This document shows positions 8,995 to 16,874 of a DNA stretch of 64,000 nucleotides, in pieces. Location: assembly GCA_964448045.1 (NCBI GenBank), contig CAYUVF010000002.1, positions 1 through 64,000 on the forward strand. The letters run 5' to 3'. The first letter of the stretch is position 1, and each line of letters opens with the position of its first letter. This DNA comes from CAYUVF01 sp964448045 (GTDB taxonomy: Bacteria > Bacteroidota > Rhodothermia > Rhodothermales > Salinibacteraceae). The position numbers and the translations under genes were made by a program. The notes below the pieces were generated by a model that made no database searches, was not told where the DNA came from, and saw only the letters and a program-made list of their open reading frames with translations.

Positions 8995-10230
8995 TCATTC
9001 CGTCCCGTTACGATTCGGTGTATCATACGGTAAAATCTGCGCCATGCAAGCGCGGTCCCGGAAATGTAGCGTCACTGTATCATTTGGGGCCAATTCGGTC
9101 GCAGCATTGACGGGCTGACCGGCGCGTTCGACGCGAACATACCCCCGCCGCAGGGGGGCCTCGGGGTCGGCGGCGGCGAGGCGATCGCGCATCCGGTGGA
9201 GGCGATGGCGCTGCTGCTCGACGGCTCGTGCGGCGCTCTGCTGGAGCCGCCCGATGAGGCCGTCCAGCTGCTGGCGTCGCTGCTGAAGCCGGTGGACCGG
9301 TTCGTGGAAGGCGCGCGATTGAGCCAGGGCGCGGACGCGCTGGCGTGCCGCCTGCGTTCGACGCGTGACGCGGTCGCGAAGACGGTCGTGCAGGACACGG
9401 ATCCGCTCCTCGAGATCGCGCCGATCCGGAACGACGATTTCGGCAGCCATGGAAGGGGTGGCCGCGCGCTCATCAGCGACGAGATCGGCGATGGTGACAT
9501 CAGACTCGTGGCCTACGGCAGCGACCACGGGGAGATCGGAGGCGGCGATGGCACGGGCCACCACGTTCTCGTTGAAGGCCCAGAGATCCTCGGCCGAGCC
9601 GCCTCCGCGTCCCACGATTAACACATCGGGGCGGCGGTCATCCTCGGGGGGCACGGCGTTGAATGCGGCGATTGCATCGGCGATGGCCTGGGGGGCGTCC
9701 ATGCCTTGCACAGGGACGGGCATCAGCAGGATGCGGGCGAGGGGAAAGCGCCGATCCAGGACCGACTGGATGTCCTGCAGTGCGGCGCCCACGCCCGATG
9801 TCACCACGCCGATGCGCCTGGGAAAAGCCGGGAGGGGCTGCTTGCGCTCGGCATCGAACAAGCCTTCGGCCTGCAGCGTGCGCTTGAGCTGCTCGAATTG
9901 CTCCTGCATGGCGCCGCGTCCCGCCTTGCGCATCGCGCGGACGAGGATCTGCAGATCGCCGCGCCGCTCGTATACCGAGGCTGTGCCGTGGGCTCGCACC
10001 TGCAACCCGTCCTCGGGCTCGAAAAAAACGTACTTGGTCAGGTGCTGCCACATCACGCAGCGGATCTGAGCATCCTCGTCTTTAAGCGTAAAGTAGCAGT
10101 GGCCCGAGGCGGCCCGGGTGAAGTTCGACAGCTCCCCCTCGACCCAGATATCGTCATATTCGGCCTCGACGAGGGCGCTCAATCCGCTCGTCAATTCAGT
10201 GACGGTGAGCGTGGGGGGAGAAGATGCCAT
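8995..10230 (-). CDS. xseA: Exodeoxyribonuclease VII large subunit
   Basis: A 411-residue protein that matches XseA over its full length. Residues 8-105 form the N-terminal OB-fold (LTVTELTSGLSALVEAEYDD, VEGELSNFTRAASGHCYFTL). The catalytic core follows, with PRRIGVVTSGVGAALQDI and DVLIVGRGGGSAEDLWAFN. A coiled-coil region rich in Arg/Gln (residues about 265-370) binds the small subunits. It degrades single-stranded DNA from both ends and takes part in repair. Its partner xseB lies 3.8 kb to the left in this window. The length is a little short of the E. coli protein (456). Confidence 0.95.
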   Translation of the reverse strand: MASSPPTLTVTELTSGLSALVEAEYDDIWVEGELSNFTRAASGHCYFTLKDEDAQIRCVMWQHLTKYVFFEPEDGLQVRAHGTASVYERRGDLQILVRAMRKAGRGAMQEQFEQLKRTLQAEGLFDAERKQPLPAFPRRIGVVTSGVGAALQDIQSVLDRRFPLARILLMPVPVQGMDAPQAIADAIAAFNAVPPEDDRRPDVLIVGRGGGSAEDLWAFNENVVARAIAASDLPVVAAVGHESDVTIADLVADERAATPSMAAEIVVPDRRDLEERIRVLHDRLRDRVTRRTQAARQRVRALAQSRAFHEPVHRLQQRRQQLDGLIGRLQQSAARAVEQQRHRLHRMRDRLAAADPEAPLRRGYVRVERAGQPVNAATELAPNDTVTLHFRDRACMAQILPYDTPNRNGTE

Positions 10231-10723
10231 GCAGCGGGATCATCAGACGGTGGAGACACAAGGCGTAATAGTATGGCGAATGCGCGTGGCAGATGCAATG
10301 GAGCCGTGGTAGAGGTCAGGGCGATTGCATGTTAATTTTCGTGGGTTGGTATGCACTATGTCAACGTGATCCCCGATCCCGCTTCACTATCGTGAGTCGC
10401 TTCGCTCGTCTCGCGGGAATGACGGTCTGCTGCGCATAGAATGACGGGGCTCCTCAATCTCCCCATGGTGGTCCACTTAAAAATAGGGTTTTAAGATGCG
10501 ATTGCCCTTGTTACGGGGGCGAACTGTCCCAAAACGGTCAAATGTTATCTTCAAAAATTGACATTAGCCCCTCAGATGTGCACTGTGTATCAACCTCAGT
10601 AGGTCAAATATCCGAGGTTCATAAAGCCGATGTTGCGCAGGGCGTTGTGCAGGGCTGGTTTCTCGGGGCCCTTTTGTACTGAGTCCATCGTCTCCCTGCC
10701 TTTCACTGGCTTGTTTTGGCTTT
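10231..10723. other. 493-base intergenic region before susC
   Basis: Divergent region between xseA and susC. From about 10485 the composition becomes clearly more AT-rich than the flanks, as expected for a promoter zone, but I could not place a convincing promoter. Positions 10363-10450 hold a degenerate copy of a dispersed palindromic-type repeat (CGCGGGAATGAC and AGAATGACGGGG units) like those near 58 and 59 kb. No open frame with protein-like composition is present. Confidence 0.6.
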
Positions 10724-13700
10724 ATGAGATCTCGATGCTGGATTGCTCAATGGATTGCTGCGCTGCTCCTCGTTCTTGCTTGGGCCGTCGCGCCCCCACA
10801 GGCGAACGCGCAACGCACTGTTACCGGAACGGTCGTGGATGCGGACCGGAATGAGTCGCTGCCGGGGGTGAACGTGCAAGTGCGTGGCACCCGGATCGGG
10901 ACGACGACCAGCGTGGACGGAGCGTTTACGCTGGAGGTGCCGGAGGGGCAGCAGGTCCTCGTCTTTTCGTTTGTCGGATACCGCACGCGTGAAGTGCCGG
11001 TCGAGGCGTCGCAGACCGAGGTGCGCGTGGGCCTCCAGCCCGATATCATGGGGATGGAGGAGGTCGTGGTGACTGGGCTCGCCTCCAGTGTGAAACGCGA
11101 GAACCTCGCCAACTCCATCGAAACCGTCACGGCCGAGGAACTGGTGGGGACCACGCCGTCGCAGACGCTCGACGCTGCGCTCAGTGGGAAAGTGACCGGG
11201 GCGCAGATCCGGTCGTACTCCGGTGCGCCCGGCGGCGGGCTCTCTGTCAAGCTGCGGGGCGTGTCAACGATTAACGGCAACTCCCAGCCGCTCTACATCG
11301 TCGATGGTGTCATCGTGGATAACTCGGCGATATCCAACAATGTTAATGCGGTCACGCAGGCGGCAGCGGGGGGCAACCGAAGCAGCCAGGACAACCCCGT
11401 TAACCGCATCGCCGATCTCAATCCACAGGACATCCAGTCGATCGAAATTCTGAAGGGCCCGTCGGCGGCAGCCATTTACGGCGGCCGGGCATCCAACGGT
11501 GTGGTGCTGATTACGACCAAGCGCGGCACCTCGGGCCGAACGCGCGTCAATTTCTCCCAGTCGCTGGGAGTGACGACGATCCGGAAGACGCTGGGCATGC
11601 GCCAGTTCACTGCCGAGACGGCGGAGGCGGCATTCGGCGAACAGGGGGTGCAAGAGTTTCAGGCGGCGCAGAGCGGTCGCGGCTTCATCGACTACGAGGA
11701 GGAGCTCTTTGGTGAAGAGGGGCTGTTGTCGACCACGAGCCTATCGATTAACGGCGGATCGGCCGATACTCGCTTTTTCGTATCGGGATTGCTGCAGGAT
11801 GACGAGGGAATCGTCAAGCGCACGGGTTACGATAAACGCTCGGTGCGGGTGAATCTGGAGCACAATTTTTCGCAGAAGCTCGGCTTCACCGGAACGGCCA
11901 ACTACGTCAATACGGCCACGCGGCGCGGCCTGACGGGCAACGACAATTCCGGCACCACCTTTGGCGTCTCGCTCACGGCCACGCCGAATTTCATCGACAT
12001 CTTGCCCGATGAAAATGGCAACTACCCGAATCATCCCTTCAACGCCTCGAATCCGCTCCAGACGCGCGACCGCTTCACGAACGCCGAGCAGGTCAACCGC
12101 ATCATCACGAGTGGACGCTTGGAATACGATGTACTCACGACCGATACGCAGTCGCTGCGGCTGATCGGCGAGGGCGGTGTCGATTACTTTACCCTGTCGA
12201 GCGAGGCGCTTTTTCCGCGCTTCCTCCAGTTCGAGCAGATCAGCCCGCAGCCGGGAACATCGATTTTGGGCGAAACGACCTCGTTGAACACGAACGCGCG
12301 GATCCTGGGCGTCCACAGCTTGAACGTGCCGGATCGCGACCTCACGTTCACCACGCAGGCTGGGGTGACGAGCTTTCACACCGACCAGAACATCAGCAAT
12401 TTCGTGGCAGAAGGGTTGATTCCGGGTCAGCAGAACGTCGATCAGGCGACCTCCATCCGGCCCAATCAAGATCGGATCTTCCAGAACGACCGCAGCTTCT
12501 TCGTGCAGGAGGAAGTGAACTACGCCGATCGCATCGTCGTCACCGGCGGGGTGCGAGGGGACCGCAGCTCACTCAACGGTGAAATCGACACGTTTTATCT
12601 GTACCCGAAAGCGTCGATCGCGGTTAATCTGCACAACTTCTCGTTGTGGTCCGGCGAGTCCATCAGTCAGTTTAAGCTGCGGGCGGCCTTTGGGCAGACG
12701 GGCAACACGGCCGGCTTCGGCACCAAGTTTACCTCGTTTGCGGCGGCCGCAATTGGCGGGAGCATCGGCACGTTGATTGACACCGAGCGCGGCTCGGCCC
12801 AGATTAAGCCAGAGCGGCAGAGCGAGATCGAGGGCGGCTTCGATCTCGGGCTCTGGAATGGCGCCGCCAGCCTCGCGTTTACCGTCTACCGCAAGGAGAT
12901 CACCGACCAGTTGCTCCGGCGCGAGGTGCCCTCGTCCACCGGCTTCCGGCAGGAGACGTTCAACGGCGGGACGCTGGTGAACCGCGGGTTGGAGGCATCA
13001 CTCTCGCTTCTGCCCGTCACAACGGACCGGGTGCAGTGGACCTCGACGACCAACTTCTGGGTCAATGACGCCGAGGTGACGGATCTGCCGGTGCCCGCTT
13101 TCCGGGCTATCGGCGGCGGATTTGGGGCCACGCTCGGGGAGGTGCGTATCGAAGAAGGCCAGAGCCCGACGCAGATCGTGGGCATCGACGACCGGGATGG
13201 CGACGGCACATCCGATGGCGTCTTCCAGCTCGGCGACGCCGCGCCCGACTTCCAGATGTCGTTCTCGAATCAGGTGGATTTCCTCGGAGGCTTCCGCTTT
13301 ACGCTGCTCGCGCACTGGAAAAAGGGCGGCGACAATCTGAACCTATCGGAGCTGCTCTTTGACTTGAGCCAGACCTCGCCCGACTTCGACGATGATGACG
13401 ACGGCGACGGGACGATCAACGGCATCGAGCGGCTAAATCTGCTGGGCGTGTCGGCGCGGCAGTTCGTGCAGAATGCGTCCTACTTCCGGATTCGAGAGAT
13501 GGGCTTGTCCTACGGCGTGCCAGAGCGGCTTATTGGCAGCGCGTTCAACGGGCTTGTTCGGAGCGTGCGCATCGGGGTATCGGCGCAAAATTGGTTTACG
13601 ATTACGCCCTACAAGAGCTACGATCCGGAGGTGAATAACTTTGGAACGCAGCCCGTGGCGACGGGGGTCGAAGTGACGCCCTATCCGCAAACGCGGCAGC

Positions 13701-13729
13701 TCTACTTCAACCTGAGTGTTGGATTGTAA
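10724..13729 (+). CDS. SusC/RagA-type TonB-linked outer membrane transporter
   Basis: A 1001-residue SusC-family protein. A signal peptide ends near QANAQ (residue about 28). It is followed by a carboxypeptidase-regulatory-like domain (VTGTVVDADRNESLPGVNV, SFVGYRTREV) and a plug domain. The hallmark SIEILKGPSAAAIYG and VVLITTKRG lie near residues 240-265. The rest is a 22-strand-type barrel ending with an aromatic residue pattern (LYFNLSVGL). It imports large nutrients across the outer membrane with TonB energy, working with the SusD lipoprotein encoded 55 bases downstream. Two Asp-rich loops (DDRDGDGTSDG and DFDDDDDGDGT) look like calcium-binding type-3 repeats. The substrate is unknown: no glycan hydrolase lies nearby. 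Confidence 0.95.
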   Translation: MRSRCWIAQWIAALLLVLAWAVAPPQANAQRTVTGTVVDADRNESLPGVNVQVRGTRIGTTTSVDGAFTLEVPEGQQVLVFSFVGYRTREVPVEASQTEVRVGLQPDIMGMEEVVVTGLASSVKRENLANSIETVTAEELVGTTPSQTLDAALSGKVTGAQIRSYSGAPGGGLSVKLRGVSTINGNSQPLYIVDGVIVDNSAISNNVNAVTQAAAGGNRSSQDNPVNRIADLNPQDIQSIEILKGPSAAAIYGGRASNGVVLITTKRGTSGRTRVNFSQSLGVTTIRKTLGMRQFTAETAEAAFGEQGVQEFQAAQSGRGFIDYEEELFGEEGLLSTTSLSINGGSADTRFFVSGLLQDDEGIVKRTGYDKRSVRVNLEHNFSQKLGFTGTANYVNTATRRGLTGNDNSGTTFGVSLTATPNFIDILPDENGNYPNHPFNASNPLQTRDRFTNAEQVNRIITSGRLEYDVLTTDTQSLRLIGEGGVDYFTLSSEALFPRFLQFEQISPQPGTSILGETTSLNTNARILGVHSLNVPDRDLTFTTQAGVTSFHTDQNISNFVAEGLIPGQQNVDQATSIRPNQDRIFQNDRSFFVQEEVNYADRIVVTGGVRGDRSSLNGEIDTFYLYPKASIAVNLHNFSLWSGESISQFKLRAAFGQTGNTAGFGTKFTSFAAAAIGGSIGTLIDTERGSAQIKPERQSEIEGGFDLGLWNGAASLAFTVYRKEITDQLLRREVPSSTGFRQETFNGGTLVNRGLEASLSLLPVTTDRVQWTSTTNFWVNDAEVTDLPVPAFRAIGGGFGATLGEVRIEEGQSPTQIVGIDDRDGDGTSDGVFQLGDAAPDFQMSFSNQVDFLGGFRFTLLAHWKKGGDNLNLSELLFDLSQTSPDFDDDDDGDGTINGIERLNLLGVSARQFVQNASYFRIREMGLSYGVPERLIGSAFNGLVRSVRIGVSAQNWFTITPYKSYDPEVNNFGTQPVATGVEVTPYPQTRQLYFNLSVGL

Positions 13730-13784
13730 CGGGCGAATACGCGGTCTCCCTGGCTCCTTTCACGCTTCGGATCAACTCCCTCTT

Positions 13785-15146
13785 ATGATCATGTTTTCCA
13801 CGATGACTCGACGCTCGCTATTTGTCTTTCTGCTCGCGCTGGTGATGCTCACCGGATGCGACTCGTTCAACCTGGAGGAGCGGCCCGATCCCAATGGGCC
13901 CAGTATTCAGGACATCCTCACCAACCCGACCCGCGACAAAATAGTCATTCTGGCCACGGGCATCGAAGCGGGAATGCGCACCGACCTGAACCTGTATCTC
14001 ACCGACGTGAGTATGATCGGGCGGGAGGTGTACCGCTTCAGCTCCTCCGAGCCGCGCTTCACGGCCGATTTGTTGGGCGGCGGGACCTCGGTGCTCGACA
14101 ACAACACGTTTTACACGACGCGCCCATGGGCCGAGCGCTACCGGGTGGTGCGCAATGCGAATATCCTGCTGGAAGCGCTCCAGAATCTGCCGCAGGGTAC
14201 GCTTAGTGAGGCGGAGCGGGCCGGACTGCGCGGGTTCGCGCGGACGATCATCGGCTATCAGCTGTTGATGAATGCCAACCTGACGTTCCAGAACGGCATT
14301 CGCGTGGATGTGGCCGGCGATGAGCCGGGACCTGTCGTCAGCTATGGCGAGGCGCTTCAGGGAATCCGAAGCGAATTGGACGCGGGGGCGTCGGAGCTGA
14401 ACGCGGCCGGTGAGTCGTTCGCCTTCTCGCTCTCGGAGGGGTTCGATGGGTTCGATACGCCTGCCACGTTCTTGCAGGTCAACCGCGCCTTGGCAGCGCG
14501 GGTGGCAGCGTATCAGGGTAATTTCGGTCAGGTGCTGACACTGCTTGAAGACGCCTTTGTGGATGAGGCGGCGCCTCTGGCCGAGGGCGTCTATCACGTT
14601 TTCTCGACCTCACCGGGCGACATTGTCAATCCGTGGTTTATCAATCCGCAGCAGACGGGGGATCTGCTGGCGGCCCACCCCAGCTACGTGGACGATATCG
14701 CCCGTGACGACGCCGGCACCATCATCGACGACCGGATTTCGAAGGTGGTAGAGCGAGAAGAAGCGTTCGCCCGCGCAGGACTGAGCTCCGATTGGGGCTT
14801 CTTCGTCTACAAGACCCAGACCTCGCCCATCCCCATCATCCGCAACGCCGAGTTGCTGCTCCTCCGCGCCGAGGCGCGCATTCAAACCGGGGCGGTGGCC
14901 GATGCCGTCGAGGATCTCGACATGATTCGCACCGCCGCCGGTTTACCCGCGTATGAGGGGCCGGTCACCCAGGCAGCGCTCATCGATGAGATGTTGCGCC
15001 AGCGCCGGTACGAGCTCTATGGAGAGGGCCACCGGTGGGTCGATATGCGGCGCTACGATCGGCTCGATGAACTACCCATCGATCGGGAAGGCGATGACGT
15101 ATGGACCCAATTTCCCATTCCGGCCAACGAAAACGTCGACGCGTAA
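13785..15146 (+). CDS. SusD/RagB-type substrate-binding lipoprotein
   Basis: About 453 residues. The start at 13785 gives a short n-region followed by LFVFLLALVMLTGC, a lipobox whose Cys would be lipidated and exported to the outer-membrane surface. The mature part has the SusD layout: helical TPR-like segments (YRVVRNANILLEAL, TIIGYQLLMNANLTF). Near the C-terminus are the diagnostic PIIRNAELLLLRAEARIQ and MLRQRRYELYGEGHRW, then DMRRYDRLDELP. It caps the SusC channel encoded just upstream and captures substrate. The gene is followed by a strong terminator 32 bases after the stop, so susC-susD form one closed operon. Confidence 0.95.
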   Translation: MIMFSTMTRRSLFVFLLALVMLTGCDSFNLEERPDPNGPSIQDILTNPTRDKIVILATGIEAGMRTDLNLYLTDVSMIGREVYRFSSSEPRFTADLLGGGTSVLDNNTFYTTRPWAERYRVVRNANILLEALQNLPQGTLSEAERAGLRGFARTIIGYQLLMNANLTFQNGIRVDVAGDEPGPVVSYGEALQGIRSELDAGASELNAAGESFAFSLSEGFDGFDTPATFLQVNRALAARVAAYQGNFGQVLTLLEDAFVDEAAPLAEGVYHVFSTSPGDIVNPWFINPQQTGDLLAAHPSYVDDIARDDAGTIIDDRISKVVEREEAFARAGLSSDWGFFVYKTQTSPIPIIRNAELLLLRAEARIQTGAVADAVEDLDMIRTAAGLPAYEGPVTQAALIDEMLRQRRYELYGEGHRWVDMRRYDRLDELPIDREGDDVWTQFPIPANENVDA

Positions 15147-15177
15147 TTCAGGCGGAGTCGACATCGGAACTTCGGCG

Positions 15178-15214
15178 CGAAAAAGGGATCAGGCACATGC
15201 CGGTCCCTTTTTCG
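15178..15214 (+). terminator. Rho-independent terminator after susD
   Basis: An 11-bp perfect stem (CGAAAAAGGGA at 15178-15188 pairing with TCCCTTTTTCG at 15204-15214) encloses a 15-base loop. The T-run is part of the 3' arm and the stem is followed by a T-containing tail. It closes the susC-susD operon. The mirrored A-run means it could also act on leftward transcripts. Confidence 0.85.
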
Positions 15215-15255
15215 TTGCACCCCCGCATTCGCTCTCGTAACCGGATTTGTTCGTC

Positions 15256-15765
15256 ATGCCGTCGTCTGCCCCCCCGATTCGCGTTCAGTTTGTCTGCCTC
15301 GGTAACATTTGCCGGAGCCCGTTGGCCGAGGCGGTCTTCCGCGAGAAAGTGCAACAGGCTGGCCTGGATGCGCACTTCGAGATCGAGTCGTCGGGCACGG
15401 GCGACTGGCACGTCGGCGACAGTGCCGACCGCCGGATGCAGCAGACGGCCCAGCGCCACGGCGTTTCGCTGGAGCATCACACTGCGACGCAATTTCAGGC
15501 GGAGGATCTGGCGCGCTACGATCACATTTTCGTGATGGACAAAAGCAACCTGAATGACGTGCTGTACTTCGACGACGAAGAGCAGCACGATGGCAAGGTG
15601 CGGCTCTTCCGCGAGTTCGATCCGCAGCCCGATAATTTCCAGGTGCCCGATCCGTACTATGGCGGCAAGGACGGCTTCGAGAACGTTTACAACATCGTGG
15701 ATCGCACCGCGCAGCATATCCTGGAGCGCATGATCGAGGAGTACGATCTCGATCCCGGCACGTAA
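15256..15765 (+). CDS. Low-molecular-weight protein tyrosine phosphatase family
   Basis: 169 residues with the LMW-PTP signature at the N-terminus: VCLGNICRSP, with Cys14 as nucleophile and Arg20 of the CX5R loop. The general-acid loop DPYYGG lies near residue 132. It forms and hydrolyses a cysteinyl-phosphate intermediate. The start is the ATG at 15256; the in-frame TTG at 15247 is less likely. It sits 27 bases upstream of a fructosamine-kinase-family gene on the same strand. In plants and several bacteria, LMW-PTP relatives beside such kinases act as ribulosamine/erythrulosamine 5-phosphatases rather than as protein phosphatases, and the pairing here favours that reading. Confidence 0.9.
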   Translation: MPSSAPPIRVQFVCLGNICRSPLAEAVFREKVQQAGLDAHFEIESSGTGDWHVGDSADRRMQQTAQRHGVSLEHHTATQFQAEDLARYDHIFVMDKSNLNDVLYFDDEEQHDGKVRLFREFDPQPDNFQVPDPYYGGKDGFENVYNIVDRTAQHILERMIEEYDLDPGT

Positions 15766-15792
15766 ATCATCAATCACAGCCTGTGTAGAGGA

Positions 15793-16677
15793 ATGGCGCT
15801 TGATTCCCTTCCGGATTCGCTGATTGACGAGCTTCAAACACAACTGGATGGAGCGATCGATAGCCACGCGGCCGTGGGCGGGGGCTGTATTGCCAATGGC
15901 GGACGGATTGAAGTGGGGGATCGATCCTATTTCCTAAAGTGGGGGCCGCAGGAGGTGGCCCGCACCTTTGCCGGAGAAGCTGCCGGCCTCAGCGCGCTGG
16001 CTGCCGCCGAGAGCCCACTCGTGATTCCCGAGGTGGAGGCCCATGCCGCACCGGCCGAAGGGCGTCCGGGATTTCTCGTGCTGGAGTGGATTAATGCCGG
16101 GCGCGAAGGACTGAACTTCTGGGAGAACTTTGGGCAGGGGCTCGCTGAATTGCATCGCCACACCGGCGACCGTTACGGATTCGAGCAGGACAACTTCATC
16201 GGACGCCTGCCGCAAACCAACACATGGGAGCGCAACTGGCCTCGATTTTTCCGTGCGCACCGGCTGGCGCCGCAGGTGCGCATGGCTCGTGAGCAGGGGC
16301 GCTGGCAGCCCGAATGGACCCAGCCGCTCGATGCGCTCTATCGCCGCCTGTCCGATCTACTCCCCGAGGCTCCGTCCCCGTCCATTCTTCACGGCGATCT
16401 CTGGAGCGGCAACTTCATGGTTGCGGCCGTCGGCACTGCCGTGCTTATCGACCCGGCAGCGTACTACGGCCACCGCGAGGCCGACCTTGCCATGTCGGAG
16501 CTCTTCGGAGGCTTCGACGATCGGTTTTACGACGCGTACGTGTCGACCTGGCCCCTGGAGCCCGGCTACGAATCGCGCCGGGACATCTACAATCTGTACC
16601 ATCTCATCAACCACCTGAATCACTTTGGGGGCGGTTACGCGTCCTCCGTCGCCTCTATCCTGAAGTCGTTTGCATGA
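15793..16677 (+). CDS. Fructosamine/ribulosamine 3-kinase family protein
   Basis: 294 residues, same fold as aminoglycoside phosphotransferases. Visible features: YFLKWG with the ATP-binding lysine near residue 50, FLVLEWI hinge, ILHGDLWSGN catalytic loop near residue 200, and IDPAAYYGHREADLAM with the metal-binding Asp. These match the fructosamine-3-kinase family, which phosphorylates sugar adducts on protein lysines so that they fall off (deglycation). Bacterial members prefer ribulosamines and erythrulosamines. The adjacent upstream phosphatase gene (27-base gap) would remove the 5-phosphate first. The stop codon ends at 16677 and the next gene starts about 200 bases later. Confidence 0.92.
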   Translation: MALDSLPDSLIDELQTQLDGAIDSHAAVGGGCIANGGRIEVGDRSYFLKWGPQEVARTFAGEAAGLSALAAAESPLVIPEVEAHAAPAEGRPGFLVLEWINAGREGLNFWENFGQGLAELHRHTGDRYGFEQDNFIGRLPQTNTWERNWPRFFRAHRLAPQVRMAREQGRWQPEWTQPLDALYRRLSDLLPEAPSPSILHGDLWSGNFMVAAVGTAVLIDPAAYYGHREADLAMSELFGGFDDRFYDAYVSTWPLEPGYESRRDIYNLYHLINHLNHFGGGYASSVASILKSFA

Positions 16678-16874
16678 TGGAAACCGGATCGGCACCGTAC
16701 AACCCGGAACTGCTCAGAATATGAAGTCGTTGTAAAGACCGTCGCTGGAGGGATCGTGAAAGCGGCGAGTTCATCGGCCCGAACACAAGTAGGTAGGGCG
16801 GGGCTTGCACACGGCGTGCGGTGAGCGGCAACCGTCTTGCCGTTTCCATCACCGGTTTGTTGGAGGTTCGTCCG

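Noticed and set aside
10558..10563. TTGACA as a -35 box before susC
   Set aside because: No -10 element is found at an acceptable distance, so the match is likely chance.
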